Shown here one piece after another: positions 25,197 to 33,258 of a stretch of 64,000 bases of DNA. The translations under genes and the position numbers were made by a program. A model generated the notes under the pieces. The model ran no database searches and was not told the DNA's origin. It worked only from the letters and a program-made list of their open reading frames with translations. Origin of the DNA: RUG572 sp964386385 (GTDB taxonomy: Bacteria; Verrucomicrobiota; Kiritimatiellia; RFP12; UBA1067); NCBI GenBank assembly GCA_964386385.1, contig CAYLRN010000006.1, positions 62,001 through 126,000 on the forward strand, written 5' to 3'. The first letter of the stretch is position 1. Each line of letters starts with the position of its first letter.

Positions 25197-25970
25197 TCAG
25201 CGCGTTTCGGGGAGGGGGTCGGGGGCGCTGGACCAGATGACCTGGGAGGGGCTGGCGCGCAGCTTGTCCGCCCAGTCGCGGAGCGAGGAGGTGGCCTCGC
25301 GGGCGTTTTCGAGGATTTCCGAAATCCGGCCCTGCTCCGACTGCAGAAGCGCGTCCACGCCTGCAAGCGCGCCCTGCGCGGCCTGCAGCGCGGCGACGGC
25401 GTTCGTCCACCCGTCCGCCAGGTCCACCTTCTCAAGCTGCGCAAGGATGCGGTCGACGGAATTGGCGGCCGCCTCCATGATCGACGGCGCGGGGGGGATC
25501 GCCACCATGCGCGGAGTCCAGCTGATCCGGCGGTCTGCGGCGTCGGCCTTGAAGTCCAGCGCGATGCGGGAAAGGCCGGTGATGGCGCTGGAGGAGACGG
25601 TGGCGTGAAGCCCCCTTTCGACGAACTCGCGCACTCTCGCGGACGCATCATCGCCGTCGCCAAGGCCGAAGTGTTTCCTGTTCAGGGACATCTTCACCCA
25701 GATGCACTGTCCGTCCCTCTTCGAGCACTTCGGATACTCCGCGCGCACGAAGTTGACGTCCCGCACCTCGCCCACCTTTATCCCGCGCAGCTCCACGGCG
25801 CTGCCGACGCTGAGACCGGAGACTCCGTTCTCGAAGTACGTCTCCGCGAAGAACTCGTCGCGCACGTCGCGGACGCCGCCGAGGTAGACGAGCGCGCCGA
25901 GGATCAGCACGATCCCCAGCACGACCGCAAAGCCGATTTTCGCGTAGTTGGCCTGGTTGTCACTTGCCAT
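25197..25970 (-). CDS. mlaD: MCE-domain lipid transport protein, MlaD-like
   Basis: This 257-residue protein has one N-terminal membrane helix (residues 10-31, IGFAVVLGIVLILGALVYLG) followed by an MCE domain (GVSGLSVGSAVELRGIKVGEV, about residues 47-130). The C-terminus is helical and coiled-coil prone. MlaD proteins form hexameric rings that bind the ABC transporter and carry phospholipids between the membranes. AGGAGA precedes the ATG, and the start overlaps the ATPase gene by 11 bases. Operon order mlaE-mlaF-mlaD fits an Mla-type importer or exporter. MlaA, MlaB and MlaC are not in the window. Confidence 0.85.
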   Translation of the reverse strand: MASDNQANYAKIGFAVVLGIVLILGALVYLGGVRDVRDEFFAETYFENGVSGLSVGSAVELRGIKVGEVRDVNFVRAEYPKCSKRDGQCIWVKMSLNRKHFGLGDGDDASARVREFVERGLHATVSSSAITGLSRIALDFKADAADRRISWTPRMVAIPPAPSIMEAAANSVDRILAQLEKVDLADGWTNAVAALQAAQGALAGVDALLQSEQGRISEILENAREATSSLRDWADKLRASPSQVIWSSAPDPLPETR

Positions 25971-26718
25971 GGATCTCTCCTCTGTTGAAGAAGTTCAGCA
26001 CGAACGGGTCGTCGGAAGTGGACTTGAGCGACTGCGGACGCCCCAGGGCGATCATGCCGCGGCGCGCCTTGTCGAACATCGCGCAACGGTCTGCGATCTT
26101 GAATATGGACGGGAGCTCGTGCGTGACGATCACGAACGTCATGCCCCTCTTCTCGCGAAGGCGCAGGATCAGATCGTCCAGGGCGGACGACGTGATGGGG
26201 TCGAGGCCGGCGGACGGCTCGTCGAGAAAGAGGATTTCCGGGTCGAGGGCCATTGCGCGGGCGATGGCGGCGCGCTTCTTCATGCCGCCGGAGAGTTCGG
26301 ACGGCATCTTGTCCGCGGCGTCCGCAAGCCCCACAAGTTCCAGAAGTCCCATCGCCCTGTCCTGCCGCGCATTGCGGCGAAGGCGGGTGAACTCCTCAAG
26401 GGGGAGCATGACGTTCTCCAGGACGCTCATGCTGCCGAAGAGGGCGCCGCTCTGGTACATGACGCCGATCTTCCGGCAGAGGGCGGCGCGCGTCCGCCGC
26501 GTCCACTCCATCCCCGCGACGACGAGGCGTCCGCCCAGAACGGGGTTGAGCCCGATCATGTGCTTCATGATCGTGGACTTCCCGCAGCCGGAGCCTCCGA
26601 GCAGTATGAATATCTCGCCGCGGCGCACGGTGAAACTGACGTCGTGCAGGATTTCGACGCCGGGGTAGCCGGCGTTCACCCGGTCGAGTTCGATGCATAT
26701 GTCGCTGGAATCGGACAT
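25960..26718 (-). CDS. mlaF: ABC transporter ATPase, MlaF-like
   Basis: This 252-residue ATPase has Walker A GGSGCGKST, the ABC signature LSGGMKKRAAIARAM and Walker B ILFLDEPSAGLDP, followed by the switch His in VTHEL. Methionine and lysine in the signature (SGGMKKR) are typical of MlaF and related ATPases that drive MCE systems. It follows mlaE by 6 bases and overlaps mlaD. It powers phospholipid movement by the MlaE permease on the cytoplasmic side. Confidence 0.9.
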   Translation of the reverse strand: MSDSSDICIELDRVNAGYPGVEILHDVSFTVRRGEIFILLGGSGCGKSTIMKHMIGLNPVLGGRLVVAGMEWTRRTRAALCRKIGVMYQSGALFGSMSVLENVMLPLEEFTRLRRNARQDRAMGLLELVGLADAADKMPSELSGGMKKRAAIARAMALDPEILFLDEPSAGLDPITSSALDDLILRLREKRGMTFVIVTHELPSIFKIADRCAMFDKARRGMIALGRPQSLKSTSDDPFVLNFFNRGEIHGK

Positions 26719-26724
26719 TGGCGG

Positions 26725-27531
26725 TCACAGGTTGAAGAGGTAGCAGAAGACGGCGAGAATGCCGTCGGAAAGCGCGATCGCCACGATGCCGCCGACGACG
26801 GCGGCGGTGGCTGACGCGCCCACGCCGTCGGCGGTGTTCTTCGTGCGGATGCCGCGCGAGCATCCGATGAGGCCGACGAGGAAGCCGAAGAGAGCGCCCT
26901 TTCCGAGGCCGAGGAGAATCATGAACTGCGTGGTAGAATCCATGACGTGGCGCCAGAAGACGGTGGACGGAATGTCCATGACCCGCAGGACGATCGCGCC
27001 GCCGAGAAGTCCGGCCAGTTCCGCGCAGATCGTCAGGACGGGCATTGCCAGCGCTGCGGCGAGGACGCGCGGCAGGACGAGGAAGCGCACGGGCGGGAGG
27101 CCCATCGTCGTCAGCGCGTCCAGTTCCTCGTCCACCTTCATCGTGCCTATCTCGGCCGCGAACGCGCTTCCGCTGCGTCCGGCAAGGACGATCGCCGTGA
27201 CGAGCGGGCCAAGTTCGCGGAAGAGTCCGATCGCGATCAGGTCCGCGACGTACACCTCCACGCCGAACGTCTGCAGCGCGGACGCGCTCTGGAACGCGAG
27301 AATCAAACCAAGGAGAAAGCCGATCGCCGTCGAAATCGGAAGTCCGTCGAAGCAGGCCCGCTCGAACGCCAGGGCGAAGTCGCCGAAGCGGAAGCGGCGC
27401 GGATGGAAAGGCAGGGACAGCGCCTCGACGAGCGTCTCGCCGAGGAAGGCGCATCCTTCGCGGAAGCCGGCGACGCCGCGGCAGCACCCCTCGCCCACCG
27501 CGACGAGAAAAGGGCGATGCCGCCGTGTCAT
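26725..27531 (-). CDS. mlaE: MlaE-family ABC permease
   Basis: This 268-residue permease starts MTRRHRPFLV at an ATG that overlaps the gspD stop (ATGA). It has the conserved cytoplasmic segment EIGTMKVDEELDALTTMG, characteristic of MlaE, and about five membrane helices. The N-terminal extension of about 60 residues is longer than in E. coli MlaE. Its overlap with the secretin gene puts lipid transport and secretion in one transcript. Confidence 0.88.
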   Translation of the reverse strand: MTRRHRPFLVAVGEGCCRGVAGFREGCAFLGETLVEALSLPFHPRRFRFGDFALAFERACFDGLPISTAIGFLLGLILAFQSASALQTFGVEVYVADLIAIGLFRELGPLVTAIVLAGRSGSAFAAEIGTMKVDEELDALTTMGLPPVRFLVLPRVLAAALAMPVLTICAELAGLLGGAIVLRVMDIPSTVFWRHVMDSTTQFMILLGLGKGALFGFLVGLIGCSRGIRTKNTADGVGASATAAVVGGIVAIALSDGILAVFCYLFNL

Positions 27532-30503
27532 TTTGCCTTGTCCTTGACGGGTTCCGCCACTGCGGGCTCGGCCCTGGCGGGCGGCGCGGGGACGGATTCG
27601 GACTTGGCAGGCGTTGCGGGCGCCGCGGGGGAGTCTTCGGGCTGTTCGGCCGGCGGCGTGAGTTGTTCGTCGACCTTCTCCTCGTGCTTGAGGCGGATTT
27701 CGTCGATCAGTTCGCGCAGGTCGCGCTGCTCTCCGTTGAAACGTTCCAGTTCGTCGGCGATTTCCCTCTCGTGCCTTTCGGCCCAAGCCTTGCGGTCGGC
27801 CTCGTCCATTTCGGCGAGCTTTTTGGCGCGTTTTTCCTTGGCCTCCTCCATCGCCTTCTGGTTGCTGCGCTCCTCGTCCTGCCTCTTCCACTCGTCGTTC
27901 AGGCGGCGAAGCTGCTCCTTCTTGGAGACGGGATCGGCGAGGGGCGAGGCGCTCCAGCCGCTGTCCTCCCACGGACGCGGATCGCTGAGGGCCTTCTTGC
28001 GGCGGATGGCCTCGGCCTGCGCGGCGTCGGCGTCGTCCAGCACGTAGGGCGTCATGAAGACGAGCAGTTCGGAGCGGGCCTCCTTCTGGCTGACGGAGCT
28101 GAAGAGCCACTTGCCGATCCAGGGGATGTCCTTGAGAATCGGGATGCCGGATTCGCTTTCCGTGTTCGTCTTCTTCGTGAGGCCGCCCATGACGACGGTC
28201 TGTCGGTTCTCCACGGAGACGTCGCTCTGGATCTTGCGCGTCGTCACCGTCGCGTAGGGGTCCGTGCCGCCGGTCTCGTTCGGCACGTTCTGGTCGGCGC
28301 CCTGGGTCTCGAACGTCTGCTCCACGGTGAGCATGACGGTGCCGTTGGGGTTGATCTTCGGAGTCACCTTGACGGTGAGGCCGATGTCTCGCTTCTCGTA
28401 GTTGCGGACCTGCGTTCCGTTGTACGTCGACCCGGAGTACTGGTAGCCGCTGAAGAGGTAGATCATGTCGGTGGCCTCGATCGTGGCCTCCTTGTTGTCG
28501 ACGGTCATGAGGATCGGCGAGGCGAGCACCTTCGTGCGGCTGTCGCCCTTCGAGGCCTGGATGACGGCGGCGATGTTGAGCTTGTCGCTCTTGAGGAGGT
28601 AGTTGATGCCGCCGCCGATGGGGTTGGCGTAGACGGCGTTCTCGGTGGCGTTGGACGCGGCGGAGGTGGCGGCGGAGGAGGCGACGCCCATGAGGGAGCT
28701 GAGTTTCGAGGAGGCGGAGCCGCCGCCGCCGCCGAGCATGTAGCTGCCGTTGTTGAAGAAGGCGTCGCGGCTGATGGCGGTGGTGTAGACGGGGACGCCG
28801 GTATCGGTGGTAGTCTGGATCATCTTGGTGACGACACCGTCGTCGTTGACGGAGTCGGCGTCCTCCGTCCAGAAGAGGGGCTGGCCGTACTCGTTCGTCT
28901 TCTGGACCTTGATCTTCTCGCGTCCGCGCTGGACCCAGTCGATGCCGGTCTGAAGGTCGTCGCCGAGTTCGACCTGGACGATGACGGTCTCAATCAGCAC
29001 CTGCGAGAGCTTGACGTCCATGTCCTCGATCACCTCCTTGACGGCCTTCATGTCTGCCCGGCGGGCCATGACGACGATGCCGTTGATGCGTTTGTCGGCG
29101 AGGATCTTGATGTTGTCCTTGTTGAGCTCTCCGAGGGAGGAGGAGTTCTTGGCGAACGTCGGATTGGAGGTCGTCTGCCGGCGCTGCTGCGCGCCGCCGG
29201 TCTGTCCGCCCTTGGTGCCGCTCTGCGTGAGGTTGCGGTTGGCGGAGCCGCCGCGCGCGGTGTTGGCGTTCTGGTTGTTCTTTGACTGGGAGGAGGACGA
29301 GCCGTTTCCGATGAGGTCGTTGAGCATGGAGGCGACTTCCTCGGCGTCGGCGTACTTGAGGCGCACGACCTCGACGGAGACCTCCGGGGTCGTCTCAACG
29401 TCCAGGGTCTCGATCACCTTGTCGAAGAAGTCCATGTTCGATTTCGCGGTGATGACGATGAGCTTGTTGGAACGCTCGTCGGCGAGAATGAGCACCTTGC
29501 CGCGGATCATGCCGCGGTCGGCGTCGGAGACGGCGGCGGTCATCGTGGCGTTCGGCGTGGCGGGAGCGGGTTCCGGCGGCTTGGAGCCGGGGCGGTTCAG
29601 GAGGCGCGAGCCCGTCGCGGGAGCCGGCTGGCGCGAGGAGAATCCGGGCGTGCCGCTCTCCTTCGGGCCGCTCTTCGCCTGCTGCTGGGAGTCCTTCTGC
29701 GACTCGGTGACGATCGTCTCCAGGGCGGTCTTGATGTCGGTCGCGACGGCGTACTGGATCTGGCGGACGAACACGTCCTCCGTCACGGGGTTCGCGACGT
29801 CGAGTTCGCGGACGATCTCAAGCATCCGGTTTATGTTCTCCTGCGTGTCCGTGACGAGGATCGAGTTGTTGCGCTCGAAGACCTGGAAGAGGCCGGCCGG
29901 GTCCTTGAACCCCTCCATCGCCTTCTGGGCCTCCTCGGCGGTTATGTGCTCAAGCCGGATGAGCTGGCTGATGACCTTGCCCTTTTCGGGGATGCCGTTC
30001 GTGGAGACGTTCATCGCCGTGCGGATGCCCTGCGTCCGGACGGACTTGCGCTCGAAGGCGCGGAGGAAAATCTTGTCGAACGGCTCCAGCACGACGCCGT
30101 GCATGGTGAGGGTGACCTCGATCGCCTCAAGGTACTCCTCCTTCGTGAGGGCGCGGCCTTCCGGGGACTGGAGGGTGATCTGCGTCTTCGGCAGGTTCGG
30201 CGTGGGGAGGACGATCTTGCCCGCGGTCTCGGCGTAGGCCATGATCACGATTTCAAGCGGGGTGTCGGAAAACGCGAGGCGCGGAACGCCGTTCGTCCCC
30301 TTCTCGCCCGTCACGGCCTTGACCTTCTCCGCAAGCGTCTGGGCCTCGCCGCCGCCCTGCTGCTGGCGTTCGGCGCTCTGCGCGGCGCCGCGCTGGACGC
30401 CGCGGCGATTGCGGAGACCCTGAAGCTGCGGCGACTGCGCCACGAGCGTCAACGCCATGGACACGGCGCAGACTGCGACTGGAAAACGAAACGCACCCTT
30501 CAT
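27528..30503 (-). CDS. gspD: Secretin, GspD/PilQ family
   Basis: The chosen start at 30503 (MKGAFRFPVAVCAVSMALTL) has AAAGGG upstream, gives a clean signal peptide and overlaps the gspM stop by ATGA. The 991-residue product contains N-domain repeats (for example VRLKYADAEEVASMLND) and the secretin core ending GIPILKDIPWIGKWLF. The C-terminal tail is unusual: about 190 residues of charged coiled coil followed by a Pro/Ala/Glu-rich end. Secretins form the outer-membrane channel of type II secretion or type IV pili. The ATPase, inner-membrane platform and pseudopilins must lie elsewhere. Confidence 0.88.
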   Translation of the reverse strand: MKGAFRFPVAVCAVSMALTLVAQSPQLQGLRNRRGVQRGAAQSAERQQQGGGEAQTLAEKVKAVTGEKGTNGVPRLAFSDTPLEIVIMAYAETAGKIVLPTPNLPKTQITLQSPEGRALTKEEYLEAIEVTLTMHGVVLEPFDKIFLRAFERKSVRTQGIRTAMNVSTNGIPEKGKVISQLIRLEHITAEEAQKAMEGFKDPAGLFQVFERNNSILVTDTQENINRMLEIVRELDVANPVTEDVFVRQIQYAVATDIKTALETIVTESQKDSQQQAKSGPKESGTPGFSSRQPAPATGSRLLNRPGSKPPEPAPATPNATMTAAVSDADRGMIRGKVLILADERSNKLIVITAKSNMDFFDKVIETLDVETTPEVSVEVVRLKYADAEEVASMLNDLIGNGSSSSQSKNNQNANTARGGSANRNLTQSGTKGGQTGGAQQRRQTTSNPTFAKNSSSLGELNKDNIKILADKRINGIVVMARRADMKAVKEVIEDMDVKLSQVLIETVIVQVELGDDLQTGIDWVQRGREKIKVQKTNEYGQPLFWTEDADSVNDDGVVTKMIQTTTDTGVPVYTTAISRDAFFNNGSYMLGGGGGSASSKLSSLMGVASSAATSAASNATENAVYANPIGGGINYLLKSDKLNIAAVIQASKGDSRTKVLASPILMTVDNKEATIEATDMIYLFSGYQYSGSTYNGTQVRNYEKRDIGLTVKVTPKINPNGTVMLTVEQTFETQGADQNVPNETGGTDPYATVTTRKIQSDVSVENRQTVVMGGLTKKTNTESESGIPILKDIPWIGKWLFSSVSQKEARSELLVFMTPYVLDDADAAQAEAIRRKKALSDPRPWEDSGWSASPLADPVSKKEQLRRLNDEWKRQDEERSNQKAMEEAKEKRAKKLAEMDEADRKAWAERHEREIADELERFNGEQRDLRELIDEIRLKHEEKVDEQLTPPAEQPEDSPAAPATPAKSESVPAPPARAEPAVAEPVKDKAK

Positions 30504-31081
30504 CTGGACCCTTTCTTGTTTGACGCCTTCGATGCGTCCGGCGCCTCCGACTTCTTCATGTAGGCGCACGTCAGAGTGAACTTCCCGCTGAGCCAGCCGT
30601 TGTTCTTCGCGGTGACGTCGAGGTCGCGGACGTCGAGCATCACCCCTTCGGCGACGTTCAGCGAGTAGAGAAACGCGACGAGCTTGCCGAGCGCGGCGTC
30701 GTACTTGACCTCGATCGGCATCTCCCAGACGTTGCCGTGGTCTTCCTCCGGCTTTGGCTGCTCGCTCGTGATGGCGACGCTGTTCTCGGCGGCGATCTTC
30801 TCAAGAAGCCGCTGCCAGCGCGTCTGCGTGGACTCGCCCTCGCCCACGACGGGCATCTTGAGGCTTTCGGTCTCGGCGCGTTCGCGCCACGTCTCGCGCT
30901 GGGAGATGAGCTTCCTCTCGCGCATGGTCTGCTTCGCGGCGCGCTCGTAGGCGCGGCGGGAGCGCTCCCATGCGGCGCCGCGCCCGTTGAACCAGAGCAT
31001 GGCGGCGATGCCGTAGAGGACGGCGAAGCCGACCGACATGAGGACGGCGCGCTGCCGGCGGGGAAGATCTGTCCACGTCAT
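30500..31081 (-). CDS. gspM: GspM/PilO-like inner-membrane assembly protein
   Basis: This 193-residue protein has a short cytoplasmic N-terminus, one membrane helix (residues 12-31), a coiled-coil stretch rich in Arg and Glu, and a small periplasmic ferredoxin-like domain. That is the layout of GspM and PilO. It overlaps both gspL and gspD by 4 bases. It should bind the periplasmic part of GspL and link it to the secretin. Sequence identity to named GspM proteins cannot be judged here, so the call rests on architecture and context. Confidence 0.75.
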   Translation of the reverse strand: MTWTDLPRRQRAVLMSVGFAVLYGIAAMLWFNGRGAAWERSRRAYERAAKQTMRERKLISQRETWRERAETESLKMPVVGEGESTQTRWQRLLEKIAAENSVAITSEQPKPEEDHGNVWEMPIEVKYDAALGKLVAFLYSLNVAEGVMLDVRDLDVTAKNNGWLSGKFTLTCAYMKKSEAPDASKASNKKGSR

Positions 31082-32592
31082 CGCCCGCCTCCGTTCGCGT
31101 CCTGCCCGTCCGAATGGAACAGGGCCTCGATCGAATAGCGAATGCCCTTCTTCGTCTGGTTCTCTCCGCCCATCTGCTGCACCTTCGCAAAAAGCCTTTC
31201 CTCTTCGCCGTCGAGCGTCAGCCCCTCCAGGTTCTCCGTGAACGTGCGCAGCTCCTCGCGCTCGCCGGCGCTGCCCTGCATCCGGACGCCGTCGCCCCGC
31301 GTGTACCTGAACGTGCGGAACGTCATCGATTCGGAATCGGGGAGGTTGTCGGACACGGCCTTGAGGATTTCAAGCGCGCTGTGCGCCCTGTCCGAGTAGC
31401 GCTCGATCAGCGCCACGCGGTTCGTCATCGCCGAGACCTCGTTGAACGCCCTGCGGTGGACGGGATCCTGGCGCATGGACTTCTGGCGGTCCGCCAGGAC
31501 GTCGTACACCGCGTCCACGCCGAAGAGGACGCCCATGAGGGCGAGCCACACCGCGCCGGCGACGGACGCGGCGGCGATCGTCTTGCGCCTGAAGCGCGAT
31601 TCCGCCAGGTCCTCCACCCACGCCTCCGGGGTGAGGTCCATCGCCGCGCCCTCGACGATGCGCCAGGCGACGCCCTCCGCGCCGCCGAACTCGTCCTCGA
31701 CGGCGACGGCGCGCGCGGGCGCGAAAGCGGAAAGGGCGTCCAGCAGTTCGGGTGCGACAGAGCCGGAGGAGACGACGACGACCTCCGCGACGTCGCCGGA
31801 CGCGGCGGCCGCCGCGTCGCCCTGCAGAAGGCTGAGGGTGACCTCGCGCACGAGCTCGGCGACAGACCCGGTGCGGCCGACGGCGCGCATGAACGCGGGG
31901 GCGCCGTTGGCGAGGAGGACAAGCTCCCAGCCGTCGTCCGCGCGGTCGAAGAGCACAAGGCGGCCCGCCATGTCGTCCTCGCCGCAGATCTGCGTCCAGA
32001 GGGAGCGAAGCCATCCCCACGCGGCGACGTCCGTGCGCGTGACGTGGACGCCGGCGGCGGCGATCGCCTCGCCGACGTCGAGCGACGTCGCGTCGGGCAG
32101 CGCGGCGGCGGACGCCGAAAGCCCCGCCTCCGTCTCGGCGACGACCTCCACGCCCGGCTTCAGGATCTCGTCCGGGAACGGCGAAACGGTCTCGAGCTCC
32201 GAACTCGCGATGGCGGAGACGTCGTCGCGCGCCTCGGCGGGGACTACGAGGCTTCTGACAATCATCCGGGAAAGCGGAAGCGCCAGGGCGAACTCCCTGA
32301 CGCCGAACAGCTTCGAGGCGGCCTTGAACGCGCGGGCGAGCGGACGGTCCTCGGGCACGACCTCGCCCGCGCCGGCGGACGCCCCTTCCGCCACGGCCTT
32401 CTCGGCGGCGGCGGAGAGCGACTCGCCGTCCGCCGCGGCCTCGTCCGGCGCCGTCTGCGGCGCGTCGGCGGGGGAGGCGACGAGAGGCCAGGACCCCACG
32501 AGAGTGCGCGTGAACCCGGCCTTCGTCCCCTCAAGGCGCACTCCTGCAAGCGCTTTGCCCGAAAGTTCAAGAACTGTGACTGTCTGTGCCAT
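31078..32592 (-). CDS. gspL: GspL-like (PilM/PilN fusion) secretion protein
   Basis: This 504-residue protein has an actin-like cytoplasmic half (MAQTVTVLELSGKALAGVRL to about residue 320), a membrane helix near residue 345 (AGAVWLALMGVLFGV) and a PilN-like periplasmic domain. GspL ties the secretion ATPase to the inner-membrane platform. It is the first gene of the gspL-gspM-gspD-mlaEFD operon. A GATAAT box lies 7 bases before its ATG and no ribosome binding site is visible, which suggests a leaderless mRNA. Confidence 0.8.
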   Translation of the reverse strand: MAQTVTVLELSGKALAGVRLEGTKAGFTRTLVGSWPLVASPADAPQTAPDEAAADGESLSAAAEKAVAEGASAGAGEVVPEDRPLARAFKAASKLFGVREFALALPLSRMIVRSLVVPAEARDDVSAIASSELETVSPFPDEILKPGVEVVAETEAGLSASAAALPDATSLDVGEAIAAAGVHVTRTDVAAWGWLRSLWTQICGEDDMAGRLVLFDRADDGWELVLLANGAPAFMRAVGRTGSVAELVREVTLSLLQGDAAAAASGDVAEVVVVSSGSVAPELLDALSAFAPARAVAVEDEFGGAEGVAWRIVEGAAMDLTPEAWVEDLAESRFRRKTIAAASVAGAVWLALMGVLFGVDAVYDVLADRQKSMRQDPVHRRAFNEVSAMTNRVALIERYSDRAHSALEILKAVSDNLPDSESMTFRTFRYTRGDGVRMQGSAGEREELRTFTENLEGLTLDGEEERLFAKVQQMGGENQTKKGIRYSIEALFHSDGQDANGGGR

Positions 32593-32599
32593 TCAAGGT

Positions 32600-32605
32600 A
32601 TTATC
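32600..32605 (-). promoter_or_regulatory. GATAAT -10 box before gspL
   Basis: GAGATAATACC on the minus strand ends 7 bases before the gspL ATG. Spacing matches the other leaderless-type promoters in the window. Confidence 0.45.
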
Positions 32606-32628
32606 TCATTTTCGGACGAAATGCGCAA

Positions 32629-33243
32629 TCAGTATATCCTGTTCTCGCAGCCTTTGGCGAGGCGGACGATGTTGGCGCGGTGCTTGTAGATCGCGAACGC
32701 CGCCACCGCCGCAACCAGCGCGCACTGCGGCAGGTCGCCCCGGACGCCGGGCGAGCCGAGGACGGGAAACCAGACCGCCACGAGGAGGAACGCCGCGGCG
32801 AGGATCGACCCCAGCGAGATGTAGTGCGAGATCCACACGGTGACGACGAATATCCCGAACGCCACCAGCACCATGGGCGGGATGAGCGCGACGAGCATTC
32901 CAAAGCCGGTGGCGATCCCCTTGCCGCCCTTGAACTTCATGAAGCACGTCCACATGTGCCCCGCGACTGTCATGACGCCGGCCATGAGCGCAAGGTGCGG
33001 GAGGTCCGGGAACCAGAGTTTCGCGACGAGCGTGGGGACGAGGCCCTTGAGGAAGTCGCAGAAGAAGGCGAGAAAGCCCCACTTCTTCCCGACCGTCCGG
33101 TAGACGTTCGTGGCGCCGATGTTCTTCGAGCCGACGGTCCTCACGTCCACTCCGCGCATCTTCCCTATGATGAACCCGAACGGAATCGCCCCGCACAGGT
33201 ACGCCACGACCGCGAACACCGCGTAAACCATCCACTTTTCCAT
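32629..33243 (-). CDS. plsY: Glycerol-3-phosphate acyltransferase PlsY
   Basis: This 204-residue membrane protein carries the PlsY signature GSKNIGATNVYRTVGKKWG and a second conserved stretch FKGGKGIATGFG. PlsY transfers the acyl group from acyl-phosphate to glycerol-3-phosphate, the first step of phospholipid synthesis. AAGGAAGGA precedes the ATG. It follows the glycosyltransferase gene by 15 bases, so the two are likely co-transcribed. Confidence 0.93.
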   Translation of the reverse strand: MEKWMVYAVFAVVAYLCGAIPFGFIIGKMRGVDVRTVGSKNIGATNVYRTVGKKWGFLAFFCDFLKGLVPTLVAKLWFPDLPHLALMAGVMTVAGHMWTCFMKFKGGKGIATGFGMLVALIPPMVLVAFGIFVVTVWISHYISLGSILAAAFLLVAVWFPVLGSPGVRGDLPQCALVAAVAAFAIYKHRANIVRLAKGCENRIY

Positions 33244-33258
33244 GACAAGTCCTTCCTT

